Shown here: positions 10,916 to 23,093 of the stretch, piece by piece
How the letters are laid out: the number at the start of each line of letters is the position of its first letter
Position numbering within the stretch: position 1 is the first letter of the stretch
Source of the DNA: Phlegmacium glaucopus
Lineage: Eukaryota; Basidiomycota; Agaricomycetes; Agaricales; Cortinariaceae
Assembly (NCBI GenBank): GCA_015039465.1
Contig: MU130621.1
Location: 63,387 to 127,386, forward strand
Length of the DNA stretch: 64,000 bases
Reading direction: 5' to 3'
Notes under the pieces: model-generated
Seen by the model: the letters and a program-made list of their open reading frames with translations, nothing else
What the model was told of the DNA's origin: nothing
The model's database searches: none
Translations under genes and position numbers: made by a program

Positions 10916-11656
10916 ATCACATCTGTCACCTCCATCACACAACAATTGTAACCACATCACCACCATGAGGATGGACAAGGACAATGAGGATGGACAACAG
11001 ACAACAACAAATGATAACAATAAATGATGATGACAAGTGATGATAACAAGTGATGATGACAACAACAGCTGCCCCCTTATGAGGGGGGTTGTTTGTTTTA
11101 ATTATTTTTAATTTCATTTTACTAACTACCACCACCAGATCACCACCAGATCACCACCATCCCCCATATCTGTCTTATGTCATTGTTTAATTTTTTTTGA
11201 AAATAGGTGCTATAAATATATCTGTGATTTGTTATATTTTTTTCAGATTTTTAAACCCAGCCAAAGATGTTCAGGGGTGGCCAGGGCTGCCAGGGCAGGG
11301 CCCAGCCAGGCCAAGGTTACTGTTTCCTGATGCTTTGCAGACAATGAACTGATTGAGAGTTAGTGAAAGTGCAATCCCATACTCTCTGTAGACTGTGACT
11401 TGAAGTCTCTCCAGCTATGCACAGTGGGGTCAACATGGTGTCTCCAAGGGCATCAGGCAAGCCAAATTTCTTGAAAACTTCCAAACATTATTTCAAGGCC
11501 TAGGAAATAGCATTAAAAACTGTCATAAATACTTGATTACATGTGCTTAATTTCTTCACATTTGCATTAGCATGTCACTGTGTTGGCAGAATTTCCAGCA
11601 GCTAGTTCTGAAACAAGTATAAAAGGATGCCTATTTTTGTAACCACATTCCCCTTC
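10916..11656. other. intergenic, simple repeats
   Basis: It contains a degenerate gatgatgacaa / caccaccat simple repeat (about 10955-11160) and a G/C-rich patch of ccagggc motifs (about 11275-11310). No gene is supported. Confidence 0.45.
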
Positions 11657-12810
11657 TTACAACCCATCATCTGATTCCTCACTGGACCACTCATCCATCT
11701 CAGCATCAGGCACCTGATTCTGTTGCCTATACTTGACATTTAGTTCATGAATCTGTGCTCCCTTTGTATTTGGTCGAATCTCTGGGGTCCAGTACAACAG
11801 AGAGACAAGGATGTTGGTTTTTGTCATAAGTTGGACAACATGGGGGGGTAATGGGGGTGGTGCTGGTTGAATCCTGTTATACCTCTGAAATTTGATGTAT
11901 GCATTGAGGATGACAAGAAATGGATTAGTTGGTGGAGCACATGCTGGAGAGTGTGAGAAAGCAGGGAGTGAAGGACTTGAAGGATCTTGTGTTTCTCGCA
12001 ACATGCGGTCAGAGGCCACAACATAGGACTTCCAAGAGGTGGTTGAGTGATCATAGATGGACAGATGTCTTCCTGGGGGAAGAAAGTGTTCTGGATGCAA
12101 GGCAACAAGCTCATAGGTAGGGTCAAGAAAGCAATCAGCACAATCCTAGGAACAAACAGTATCATTATCCATTGCAAATGAATTGAACAATGGAACTTAC
12201 AACAATGCATGGGTAATGCATCCCATATGAATCAAAAATTTGTTGACGAGCATCATTGTTACATTGAATGGTGGAAATAAGACCATCAAGGGTGTCCAAT
12301 GATGTTGTAAAGGCAATGAATGCATAGTATGGATTCATAGCATTATGTATGACAAGATCAACTGTGGTAATGTCAAACAGGTTGAGACAATTGACTTGGG
12401 AAGAACATGAGAACATACAGTTTGCCACATTAGTGGGGTCTTCTAAGTGAAATGCATGATACACAACCCCAAGCCCTTTGAGAAGTGATTCCTGGACAAC
12501 TCTTCATTATCACATGCACTTGCATTCATAAACAGAGACCTACAACATCGGCTTTATGATCCTTGTCCATTTTGACAGCACCAACCCAATACATTTGCTT
12601 GTGGGTGTAGCGGCGGATGGTCTTGGTTACGAAACAGGGTTCATCTTGCCCAAGGATATGACCTGACTCGGATGATGTGCTGGCAACAGGTGAAGGCCCC
12701 ATGGATGGACTCGGAGGATGTATAATATCTGGGAGGCCAACCATCCCAACGACATTTGCAAAGGGCTTTGCTGAAAGTCTTCGATCTTCTGTGACTCGGA
12801 GCTCGGACAT
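11657..12810 (-). CDS. unrecognised protein, three exons
   Basis: Three minus-strand exons (12544-12810, 12201-12491, 11657-12145) join in phase 0 through introns of 52 and 55 nt to give 348 residues. The start MSELRVTEDRRLSAKPFA is the first ATG of the open frame. Residues 35-55 are a Ser/Pro-rich linker. The middle (about 95-185) includes ESLLKGLGVVYHAFHLEDP, FSCSSQVNCLNLFD and YPCIVDCADCFLDPTYE, with several cysteines. The C-terminus is acidic (MDEWSSEESDDGL). There is no signal peptide, no evident membrane helix and no domain I can name. Clean splice sites and the absence of internal stops suggest a real gene, although its position at the edge of a transposon-rich stretch leaves a domesticated or repeated element gene possible. 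Confidence 0.6.
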
Positions 12811-13665
12811 AGGTGTGAAGAAACGATAATACTAGAGATCAGTTCTAAGAGAAACAGTCAGTGAAGGGAAACGAAGGCCTAGGGGAAATCTTACCTAGAA
12901 AAGAGCGGGGAGGAATTCATCTGGCAGACTCGTTTTGTACCCTTCAGTGTGTCTCTCCTCGACGTCATCAGGTGATAGACATTTTGTGTTACAGAGTGTG
13001 GCACGTGAGAGGTCATGCTCATTACGAGACATTGTCTGACCTTTTGGGAAGCAAACATTTGACGGCTTGCGAAATCCGAAGTGTGGACTTCCCCGTGGAT
13101 GCGGAATAGTCTCTCAGAAAGAGAGATTTTCAATCGTCAGCTACAAAGGTTGGTCGTAATGAATCTTAGGTCTATTCCTCTTCGAAATGGAAAGCCGTTA
13201 CGTCGCAGAATATCTTGAACATAAAAACATTGACTCGAACATCACTCAGGGGGAAAGGCGCTTCGGCACCGAGATGGTAGATGAGAATGTCTTAATTGAT
13301 TACAGCTGAAGGAAGAGATCGATATCCACCTTATCCTATAATTTTTTCCAACAATCACCCAGTCTCCTTTCCGAATTTAAAGACGACGCCAACGAAATAA
13401 AAGCAATCAGAGTAAGACCCTTTCAACGAAGAACTCCCAACAAATAAATGTAGAGAATCAAACGATGTTGAAAGCATATTGGATTTTCCCTTAAATGAAA
13501 ACGGGGGGGCCCAAAAAACATACAAAAAAATCCATTGACGAAAGGCTCGTTCCTGTTCGCTGTCCGCCCATGGATATTTGATTTACATACTCTACTACCC
13601 TTGCTACGCATTGAAATAAGACTGTTTACTAGACTTCTTCCCATAAAGACTGGCGGAATATACGT
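12811..13665. other. intergenic
   Basis: Upstream region of the unrecognised gene and downstream region of the eEF1B-gamma gene. Short open frames on both strands at 12860-13135 overlap each other and show no family signal. A run of seven G occurs at about 13503. Confidence 0.45.
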
Positions 13666-15380
13666 TTACTTGAACTAAAATCCCAGAAAGCAAAAGAAAT
13701 TCATATCAATAGAAAGCTTTAGGAAAAAACGATTAATAAACTCACGTTCTTTCCATCAACCCATTTCTTTCCATCAATCTCCAGATCCCAAGCCAAAGCA
13801 GCCTCGAAGAACTTCTTATCATCCTCATTGCCCTTCAAATCCAGCTTGACATATGCATACGACTCCCAATCAGGTGCCACGTCAATCACCGGCTTCACGT
13901 CTTGTCCTCGCAGGATCAAGGCTCCAGAGATGATCGAATCTCCAGAACTACCAAGGACACCGATAGAGCCGAAGAGGTATTTGCGAGAAGCTTCGAGACG
14001 GTTGAAGAATCCACCGATTTGGTTGGAGGACATGAAAGTTTGAGTTAATTCTTCGTTATATTTGAAATCGACACGCCAGGCAGAAAATCCTTCATAGTCG
14101 ATGCTGTAAGAGGTATATGGTTAGATAGTTGATGGTAAAAAAGAGGCGTATATGAAAGGAAGACATACTTTTCGTACAACCATTCAAGAGCTCCACCAGC
14201 TCCACGAGTTTCCTTGTTGGAGTAGGCGCGTTTCCAGTCCTCGAGGTTGAATGTGGATTTCGGGAGGTCGTCAAGAGGGTTCTTAACCTTGGGCTCAGCA
14301 GGGACGAGATCGTCGTCCTCCTCATCGTCGGCTTCCTTAGCTTTAGGTTTCTTCTCAGCTTTAGGAGGAGGGGGAGCAGCCGCAGCAGCCGGTTTAGCTT
14401 CCTTTTCTTTCTTATCCTTGGCTGGGGGAGTGAATTGGATAGCTTTTTCGATGTATGTAGTCTCGCCATAGATATCTTTCAACTTTGGCTGGTTGACGAT
14501 AGTCTCCAAGTGGCGCACGAGGTTGGGAAGTTGGGCTCGGAGAGCTGCATCAATAGTTGAACCGACGGCTTTCTGAATGATGCTAGCGATGTAGAGATCA
14601 GCAAGGGTGATTCGCTCTCCAACGAAGAAAGTGTGTGTTGAGATGTGATTTTCAAGAGTGTTAAGCGCACGGGTTTGACGCTCAACTAGACTCGTGTGTG
14701 TCTGAGAGAAGGCATCAGGTGAGATGGATGGACGACGAAGATGAATGACGAACTAGTTTGTTATAAGGGAATAGACCCAGACAGAGCCCACGGATGATAT
14801 TGGTGTAGTTATCGACTTCAGATTCAGCGAGATGGACCCATTGATCTACAAGGGCAATGTCCTTGGGTGATCCACCGAGAAGACCAGAGTTGGGTGCAAG
14901 GCTGGCCACTGTAATTTTGATCAGCCTTTGTCACCACCGAATTTCAAAGCGAGCGTAGAAGAAAAAAAAGTAATCAGATCGTCTAAAAAGTCGACGTGAT
15001 TTTCAAGACCGAGATAATATGGATAAAATCTCATGGCTAGCAACCCGGGGATCGATGCGATAACTGATAAGCCATCACTCACCATAACGTGCGATCGGGA
15101 CTCCCTCAACGAGCCTGAACCCATCCTCACTCTCCCAAGCCGGGATCTTGCCATGAGGGAACTTGGACAAGAACTCTGGCTTCTTATTATCTACCATATG
15201 TTCATATGAAGCAGGTTCAGCGATCTCGATGCCTGCCAAGGCGCCGACTGATTTAATCTAACAGAAGAAAAAAAAAGATCAACGATCAGTTTTGGGGATC
15301 CAAGACGATAAAGAGAGATCTTGTACAATTTTTCCTGAAGCTTGGTAGGAGGTCGTCCATAATGTACCAGCTGGTGCCAT
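13666..15380 (-). CDS. translation elongation factor eEF1B gamma subunit
   Basis: Six exons (15327-15380, 15083-15257, 14754-14908, 14169-14701, 13746-14103, 13666-13674) give 1284 nt and 427 residues, the usual length for the family. The start is MAPAGTLWTTSYQASGKI. The N-terminal half is a glutathione-S-transferase-like fold (AGIEIAEPASYEHMVDNKKP, FPHGKIPAWESEDGF, VASLAPNSGLLGGSP, FFVGERITLADLYIASII). A lysine/alanine/proline-rich acidic linker (about 210-265) leads to the conserved C-terminal domain: FNLEDWKRAYSNKETRG, SAWRVDFKYNEELTQTF, MSSNQIGGFFNRLEASRKYL and the terminal DGKNFK. The last three codons come from a separate 9-nt exon. The protein scaffolds the eEF1B exchange complex that reloads eEF1A with GTP in the cytosol. 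It is a highly expressed housekeeping gene and a good anchor for taxonomy. Confidence 0.96.
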
Positions 15381-16470
15381 TTTTGAGGATTTTAGATGTG
15401 GTGATGAGAGACAACTGCTGCAAAATTTGGTCGAGTCAAAAGAGTCATGTCACGTGCATGACTCAGGGCAGGCTTTTGCCATAGATAGGATCTCTAGGCT
15501 TAGCCGCTCTCCTCTTTCGCTACTGGGCAGATTTATAGGAGAGATTACAAACAAATGTATGATTACAATTACAGTCTCTTACAATACACATATAGACATA
15601 CAATTTGTCTCATTTATTTCGTGTGGAGGAACTGCGATTTTGACTGCTTTACCCAGTGCCTAGTACAAATCTTTTTTTGTTCAAACCTGAGATTTGGTGC
15701 TTACTAATTAGCTTACGTAAAGGTGCTGGTGGATGAGCAGCACAGCCACAGTGAAGCGAATTTCTGCTTCGTCATCACTGTCAGCATTTTCACCCTCCCA
15801 CGCGGGCATGTCTCTTTTGCATCCATCGCAGCTTGAAATCTTTATTCGTCCATCGCCCCGTATATGGTACTATCCGGTTCGACAACTAGAATGCGCCCAG
15901 TTGCCTCGAGAACAACCAAAGTAGCTTCCAGCTGCTTCCCAGCTCTGCAACAGGGTCTTGGTCATTGATAAGGAGGGGGGCCTCAACGAGCCAGGCTCTT
16001 TACGCCAACAGTTTCTCATTGTTGTTTTATCGACTTTGCGAGTTCGTGCGACAGTTCATGTTGAAAGTTTTTACCCCAGAATGTCATGGGACGTTATCAC
16101 CGGGTTATGGGTTATGGACTGCGAACTCGGTGGATCAGAAATTCCATGGGTTTCAACGGAGTACATAGCAGCAGCAGCAGCCCTCACCCTCATCACTCTT
16201 CGCCTCCTGAACCAATGCAGTCTGACCTCGCTCAGCCAGTCGTGATCGCATGAAGTAGCCATCTGCTGACGTTCACTATCCAGCCTAGGCTGACGTGGTG
16301 GATCAGCATGTCAGAAATCAAGCTCCCCAATAACCGTGGTTATGGTCGCATGAGCCCTTATCGGAACATCTGTAATCGTGAGTGACAATGTCAATCACTT
16401 TTTTTCATTGAAGCATAAGTATTTCGCATCGAAAATCTGCCTAGTACACACAAGGATTACACTGCGACGT
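15381..16470. other. intergenic, 5' region of the eEF1B-gamma gene
   Basis: It holds the promoter and leader of the eEF1B-gamma gene on the left. A 63-codon plus frame at 15733-15924 (MSSTATVKRISASSSLSAFS) has no homology I recognise and could be chance. A short (agc)n run near 16170 and otherwise nothing. Confidence 0.45.
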
Positions 16471-17993
16471 TTAATATATGTAAGGGATGTATGTCATGGT
16501 TCTCCTTTTCGCTTCAAAAGCCTTCCAAGCAGCAACCACAGTTTCGTGCTTCTCGAGAAAGATTTGGTTTGGATCAGTTATACCGCTGTTGATCTTTTCC
16601 TTCGCCAGTTTCAAGTTCGCTTGTATAGCCTCAAATGCGCCTACCATAATCGAGAACTCAATAAAGGGGTTCCATACATGGATTTGGCGTGGATAAACAT
16701 TACCTTTCACATCCTGAATAGTTTTTATAACTCTCGGGAGCTCCTCGCCGATGTCTGCCAAAGAATTCTAGATTCGCCATGTGCCATGATGGTTAGAATT
16801 CAACACCAAAGCGTACGTAATACTCAATACTGCTACTCACCTTCATGTTGCCTCGAAGACTGACACCGAAATATTTCTCTTTGCCAATCTTGAGGTTCTC
16901 CTCGAGGTTATTCTTCGTCAAGATCTCGTACATCGTCGAAGTCGCGTTGCATATTACCAACAAGCGACTTTCCAAACCTGTTATGATCTCTACACCCTTG
17001 GTAGGGATGTTTTCATAAAGTTCTTGAACCCGACTCTAAGGCTGATTGTCATGACATTTTATTTCTAGAATTGAAAAGTCCGCACCCCAATTTCGGTTGA
17101 AAACCCATGGACACTCTCATCGAGCGCCTTTATTGCATCAGGAATATTGTCCTTAATGTCGTTTGAATAACTAACGTGCTCGCGCACTACTCGTGTCTGA
17201 CAACAATCCGGAGTATATAAGTTATAGTAATCTCTGACAATCGAGAGAACTTACCGGGTCGACAAGATGCTCTGCTACATGCTCGGTCTGTGAATGTATA
17301 GACCATTAATACTTTCCAGTTACCTAGAACAATCCCTAATATGTTACCTTGTCAATCCCTTTCAACACGCCGTGTTCAAGCTGGATGGGCAATCAGCGCC
17401 TGTTGGTCACAAATGAGGAGATGGTTACCTTGCTGAGCAACTTGCCCGAACCGGGAAGCATACGTGTGTGGTGGCTAACCTGTGGATAATATTCAGAACC
17501 CACTAGGTACGATCATATCATTTATTACCCCGCCCAATACTTTCGACGTGCCGCTCTTAAACTATTTCGTAGATAAGGGTCAGCGCCTACTCAGAGCAGT
17601 CGTGGTATAGGAACGTACTACGTTGCTCACTCCCGATGTTATTTCCGTAGCCTGTAGATATCGTGGATGAGATCCACAACCCGTTGAACAAAAATTCGGT
17701 GTATTACCTTCCCGCCGACTGCACCAGTCACCTTGACCGCCGCCCTCACAGGCTGTAAAAGGTGAAGGTCGTCATTGTCGAGTGGATGCCAGAGCGTAAG
17801 CGTTAATCACCTCTGACGACAGAAATTTTAAATCCCTGGAAGCGATATTTTAAGAGTCCATGAGTGCCTGTGGGAACAAAGTTACTAACTTTTCCTGATG
17901 TTCACGAATGTCCAAGAAGTGCTCCTGATTGAAAGGGAAGACCTCATCAGTAAGAGGGGCGTGGGGAACGAGGGTAACAAGTTGGGAACTCAT
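16471..17993 (-). CDS. unrecognised intron-rich protein, paralogue 1
   Basis: I read 12 exons: 17890-17993, 17811-17835, 17708-17752, 17631-17651, 17529-17561, 17429-17479, 17348-17380, 17255-17287, 17086-17196, 16841-17035, 16704-16767 and 16471-16640. They total 885 nt and 294 residues. The N-terminus is MSSQLVTLVPHAPLTDEVFP. Seven small phase-0 exons (45, 21, 33, 51, 33, 33 and 111 nt) then encode short Gly-rich or amphipathic segments such as PVRAAVKVTGAVGGK, LEHGVLKGIDK and TEHVAEHLVDP. The rest is helical and charged (SYSNDIKDNIPDAIKALDES, ITDPNQIFLEKHETVVAAWK) and ends in MTYIPYIY. No signal peptide or known domain was seen. A collinear paralogue lies at 21541-23051. Function is unknown. 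Confidence 0.72.
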
Positions 17994-18026
17994 TGTGTAT
18001 GAATCTTACAGTTGGACTAGCCAGCG

Positions 18027-18036
18027 GTATTTATGC
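18027..18036 (-). promoter_or_regulatory. TATA-like box of paralogue 1
   Basis: On the minus strand gcataaatac lies about 34-43 bp before the ATG. The same element with similar flanks (ctagcc...gta) occurs at the same distance in front of the second paralogue, although the intergenic sequences otherwise differ. This conservation suggests a core promoter. Confidence 0.5.
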
Positions 18037-18307
18037 GAAGACAGCATCACTATCGATCTACAAACAGATATTCCGTTATGGATCCCAGCGTTCTGATTGG
18101 CTGGAGGACAAATGAAGTCGACGACTTGGCAATTATGCTCTAGTAAGTCAGATTTGTCTGATGACTATCGGGAAGTGAAAACTGGCAGACACTTTGGTTA
18201 AACTTGTCAAAAATTGGCAACTTGGCATGAATTTCAAATAGTTGTTTTCTCATGTCAAGAAATTATTACTCTTGTTTCAAGTTCGGAAGTTTACTCTCAC
18301 CGCGGCC

Positions 18308-19091
18308 CGGAGAAGGACCCCGGGCAATACCAGAAAATGCCAGATCCCTATCCGGACAAGATTTGATACATTTTGACGTTTAGGCCAGGTCCAATTCGGA
18401 CAAAAATTGGCCAAAAAACGGAGAAGGCCAGAGTCTCAATCCGGACAAATTTGGCCTCGAAGTCAATTGCCAGATCCGTTATCCGGACTATAATGGCGCA
18501 ATGGATAATATAAATTATATAATCTTGGATAATTTGTATAACTTCCCACCAGCACTATTTTTAAATACCTTTATGTCGGTTGATTGTAAATTTCACGGTG
18601 AATCCTGGTACAATTTCTCACTATTCCCCCTTTTCAATTTTTATCTTTGCTTGACACCAAAGTTCGTGATTCCGGGGCCCTCTGTTGAATTATTAGCACT
18701 TGATATGGCCCGGTTCTGAGTACTTCAAGGCAGCAAGAAAGAACTAAAGGTAAGCTCTCGAAAGCGCGGATTTCTCAAGGATGGTGGTGGGGGTCATTGT
18801 GAGTTTGTTGTGAGTTTCGATACAAAATTTAGTTAATCAACTATATTTTCACGTAGATGACCTTCTGAGAGTTTTCCAAGCGCCAGAAATGATTTTTTGG
18901 CACCTAGGAGGCTTGGTCTGTCAATCTGGACAAATTTCAGCCAAAAAATGGCCAGATCCCGATATCCGGACAAAAACCAAAATTTTGGGAGGAGGCCAGG
19001 TGCCATCCGGACAAAAACAGCCAAATTGTGTCCGGACAGAAACCCCATTTTCGGGATCTGGCATTTTCTGGCATTGCCCGGGGTCCTCCCG
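18308..19091. mobile_element. non-autonomous TIR element with tccggaca repeats
   Basis: The two ends form an inverted repeat of about 37 bp with few mismatches. The left includes ggaccccgggcaat and agaaaatgccagatccc; the right has the same words on the other strand. The subterminal regions are rich in tccggacaaa repeats on both sides. The roughly 780-bp interior codes for nothing recognisable. A target duplication could not be assigned. Confidence 0.6.
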
Positions 19092-21540
19092 GAGACCATA
19101 AACCACGGCTGACACGGTGACAGTACGTTCCCTATTAATATACCAGTACCTGGTATCAGGAACTTGGACGGATAACAACTAATCGTCTCTCGATGCTACT
19201 GTTACACTACACGACATCAATATTTTCACAAAAAGAAATTTGGTGGTTGTACAAAGAGAAAGCGTAGAGAAGTGGAAAAGTAACAAGTCAAAAAAGCTAT
19301 TCCAAAAAGGCGAGGTATTTTTGGATCTCAATGAAAAAATAACAAACGAAAGGGCTACAGATTTGTGCTTTATCACTCTTGTGAGCTTGTGAAAAAATGA
19401 AAAAAGCAGAAAAGTAAAGTGCTAGATCGCTGATAGCCCGAGTTCTGTCAAACACAGATTTTGGAAGAGAACTTTTGCGGTGATTCGTAAATTTTCGTTG
19501 TCAAATACCAGCCTCAAGCTCTGATGAGTATTCGTGGTTTGAACGGAACCTTGCAATGACCGAAGTGTACAGTGGGCGGTAAAAGTAATAGCTAGGCAGC
19601 GAGTCTCTAGTAGGCTGTGCGAGTGGAGCCCGGCTACCCCATTGGTACGCTATAAGGAGATGCATTCGTGAAATCATTAGAGTCTTATCGAACTTCTGTT
19701 TTTAGATGAGTTGATGATTTGATGACTTGATCACGACGATCGCTGAGATCACGCAGATCTGATCGCCCGATTCCTGGCGATAGAAAGAAGGAGAAAGGTC
19801 TCCAAGAGAAACCGTGGTAAGCGCGCAGCAAGCACGGTGCAGGCCATTTCGGAAGATCCTACATCGGACAGCAGTAAAGGATAAATTCACACGATTCTTC
19901 GACACCCTCGAGTGCGAACACATCAATGTGGGCAAAGACAGAGAAAGCCGTGGCAAGCGCGCAGGGTGCATCCAAAGCTGTGTGACATATGTTTAAGTTA
20001 CCCCAGCTGCCGTCTTTATTACACAATACTGATAGTCAACAAAGCGACAATCACGGATCAGCCTATGTCATAGCAGTGCACACAGGGACTAAATTTCTAA
20101 AATCAGGAATTGCTGAGGTGTAACTTGGGTGCAACCATTCCAGGCTTGACTACGTCTACTGGCTGGAAACCGATCTAACTTTAAGTAGAACACAGACCGA
20201 AAATATCGAGAAGCCATTATCTAATTCATGACATAAGTACTGTTTGTACACAGGGACCAACTTTGTACAAAAATACCACATCTGTATTTACGTTAGCTCA
20301 AAGATGGGACTTGATATAAATAATAAAGATGACCACGTGTAACATTTCAAAGCCACATGTGTGCTAATGTACATGCACGCAACTCCAGTCTTTGGGTCCG
20401 ATTGTTCGGTGCCAGGCGTGGCTTCATAAATATGATGATGTCGTTAGATAAAAATCATTTAACAGTGTCTTGAATAAATCAAGAGACTGGCGGACATGCG
20501 CTCATATATTTTTTCGGCGGTCCGTTTGACCCCTCAAGTATACATCTCACTGGCCACATTGCACAATACATATCAGAGGTGGTTTATTGTGCACGACGGC
20601 GCTTTGAAGCAGCGCTGCTACCATGTATTAACTGTCTAAGCACTGGGAACTTCGTATGACATCAAAGCGCTTCTGAAAAGTAAGAAGAGTAATTAGATTG
20701 TTCTCGAACGGCCGGCGGACAGTCTAATTTTAGCTCAAGTCGGTTTTTTCGGCCTCTAGCCGGACTCCCATTTCGACAGCCCACGGCATATTTTCTCATC
20801 ACACCCGTTGAGCAAAGTCATCATCAAGGGGGAAACAATGATATTCCTGGAAGTTCCAACAGAACCCTATCTTCTACCAGCAGATAGTGTGCCCGATGAA
20901 TGTGCCCGTTTAATATAAGGTAAGATCTTAGGCTCAATAACCCACCACGTGCAAACAAGACTAGGTGAGATCAGGTGAGATCTGGATAAACGTGTGCCAC
21001 ATTTGTCATTTTTGGCAATCTATTTACCATCCTCTTGTGCATTTTGCCTGATACATATAAAAATATGATACTGATACCTTGGGTCTAAAGCCGTTCAAGT
21101 ACGAAATTTCGAGGGTAAAATACTATGAAATACAGATATTTTATTATTGTACTTATATTACTGCGAAGAAACTGTGAAATGCAAGGATAAAGACGAAAAT
21201 AACTAAGCTACTTTACAACATACAGAGCGACTGTAATAAAGTTCAAGTTGTCGTTAGGAACATGAAGCAGAAATAATACCTTGATAATTTTAACACTTTC
21301 CATTGCACTCTTGGCAGCATTTTCATGATATCAGGGCCCGATCAGTCATTGAATGCGGATTTTGTGGGCGTCGTAAAGGATGTATTAGATATTGCTCTCA
21401 CAAAACTTCCACGGCTTCACGTGACTCCGGATGCAGGGAGAACAGTCATACAAATCATTTATTGAGCCACAGTATTTCGTAACAGATAGAGTCCACATAG
21501 ATGTACACGATCAATCGCTACTAGAAAAAAGGATCAAAGC
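19092..21540. other. intergenic between the two paralogues
   Basis: About 2.4 kb without a supported gene. A short duplication of gtggcaagcgcgcag-like sequence occurs at about 19810-19830 and 19951-19970. AT-rich stretches follow from 20990. No RNA gene was recognised. Confidence 0.4.
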
Positions 21541-23051
21541 CTAATACTTGTATGGGAGGTAAGTCATGGTCTTCCTCTTGACTTCGAAGGCCCTCCAACC
21601 GTCAGCCACGGCTTCGTGAGTTCCGTTAAAGATACGGTGTGGATCAGTTATACCGTCCTCGATCTTGTCGTTAGCCAGATCCAAGTTCTTATCTAAAGTC
21701 TCAAATGCAGCTACGTAATCGAAGACTCAATAAGGGGTCCACGAGTGGATTTAGTGCAGAAAACATTACCTTTCACCTCGTTAACGGTCGCCACAACTTT
21801 CGGGAGCTCGGTGCTGATCTCTCCCAAATAATTCTAGATGTCGCCATAATGATGTTAGAATTTAAACATCGAATTAGGCAGTATTGACCGACCTTCTGAA
21901 GCTGGAGACCTTGATATTTATCCTGACCAACTCGGAGGTGCTCTTGGATGTTATTTCCCGTTAAGACATTAAGCAACCCCGCCAATGCCTTGATTACTGC
22001 CGCCAATTTAACTTTCACAGCCGCTATGGTAGCTACACCATCGGTAGCGGCTTTGTCGTAAATTATGTGAGCTTGATTCTAGTATGCCGATTGTTATGAC
22101 AAATAATCTTTTGGAAGTGAAAAAGTTCGTACCCCTATTTCAACTGAAAAATCGCGGATAGACTCATCGACCGCGTTCATCGCAGCAGGCAAATGGTCGT
22201 GGACCTCGTTCGAATATTTGATGTGCTCGCGCGCTACTTTACTCTGAAAACACCGCGGAGTAATGAGTTACAGCAATCTGCAACAACCGAAAGATCATAC
22301 CGGGTCAATAAGCGCTTCTGCTGCACCTTCGGCCTGTGAATGAGTAGATGATTTAATACTCAGCAGCTAGCGAGAACATCGTAATACGTTACCATGCCAA
22401 TCGTTCCTCCTGTGAGCTGACTACCCTGAATGGCAAGTCAGCGCGTCTGTTGAGCACAAATAACAGAAATGTTACCAGGTTAGCAATGCCCGCCCCACCA
22501 AAGCTGCTTGTGAGCCCGCCAACCTGTGAATATTGTGGATGCCATTCAGCACCTATCAAATACGATTATAGTATATTATTACCGCGCCGAAAAATCCCGA
22601 AGAGACTCCTTGAGCCTATAATTTCGTAAATAACGGGTCAGCGCCTACCGAGAGCAGTTGTGGTATGACACCTACTACGCCGGCCACGCCTGAAGTTATC
22701 GCAGTACCCTGTAAACGCCGTGATTTAGAGAGCCATAATTCGCTAAGAAAAAATGCCAGTGTGTTACCGTTTCGCCAACTGCACCGACCACTGAAACCAA
22801 CGCCCTGATAGGCTGCAAAAAGTAGAGGACGTTAGTGTCGGGGAGGTGTAAGAGTGTAAGTGTTTTAATCACCGGTGAGTCCAAAAATCCTAAATCCCTG
22901 GAAGAACGATGAGTGCCTCAGTTTCTAGCTATGAATAAGATACTAACTGATCCTGAATGCGACGAATGTTATGGAAGGTCTCTCTGTTGAAAGGGAAGAC
23001 CTCATCAGTAAGAGGAGCGGGTGGAAGGATGGAAGCAAGATGAGGAGCCAT
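21541..23051 (-). CDS. unrecognised intron-rich protein, paralogue 2
   Basis: Its exon order is collinear with paralogue 1. Exon 1 is 22948-23051 (104 nt in both genes) and exon 2 is 22873-22897 (25 nt in both). Then come 45, 21, 33, 48, 33, 33 and 111 nt exons and two longer helical ones, with the stop at 21541-21543. The start is MAPHLASILPPAPLTDEVFP and the end is MTYLPYKY. The small exons give a much more hydrophobic, glycine-rich run than in paralogue 1: PIRALVSVVGAVGET, GTAITSG, AQGVSSGFFGA, VGGLTSSFGGAGIANL, GSQLTGGTIGM, AEGAAEALIDP. A helical part follows (SKVAREHIKYSNEVHDHLP, VKLAAVIKALAGLLNVLTG). The small-exon stretch resembles a glycine zipper that could insert in or line a membrane; that is inference only. 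Confidence 0.72.
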
Positions 23052-23082
23052 TGTGTATGAGTCTTCCAGTTAGCTAGCCTGC

Positions 23083-23093
23083 AGTATTTATGC
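23083..23093 (-). promoter_or_regulatory. TATA-like box of paralogue 2
   Basis: The minus strand reads gcataaatac about 33-42 bp before the ATG, the same word and spacing as in paralogue 1. It is flanked by a conserved ctagc motif. Confidence 0.5.

Noticed and set aside
14247..14471. Ser/Ala/Gly-rich frame on the plus strand
   Set aside because: It is the complement of the Lys/Ala/Pro-rich linker of the eEF1B-gamma gene.
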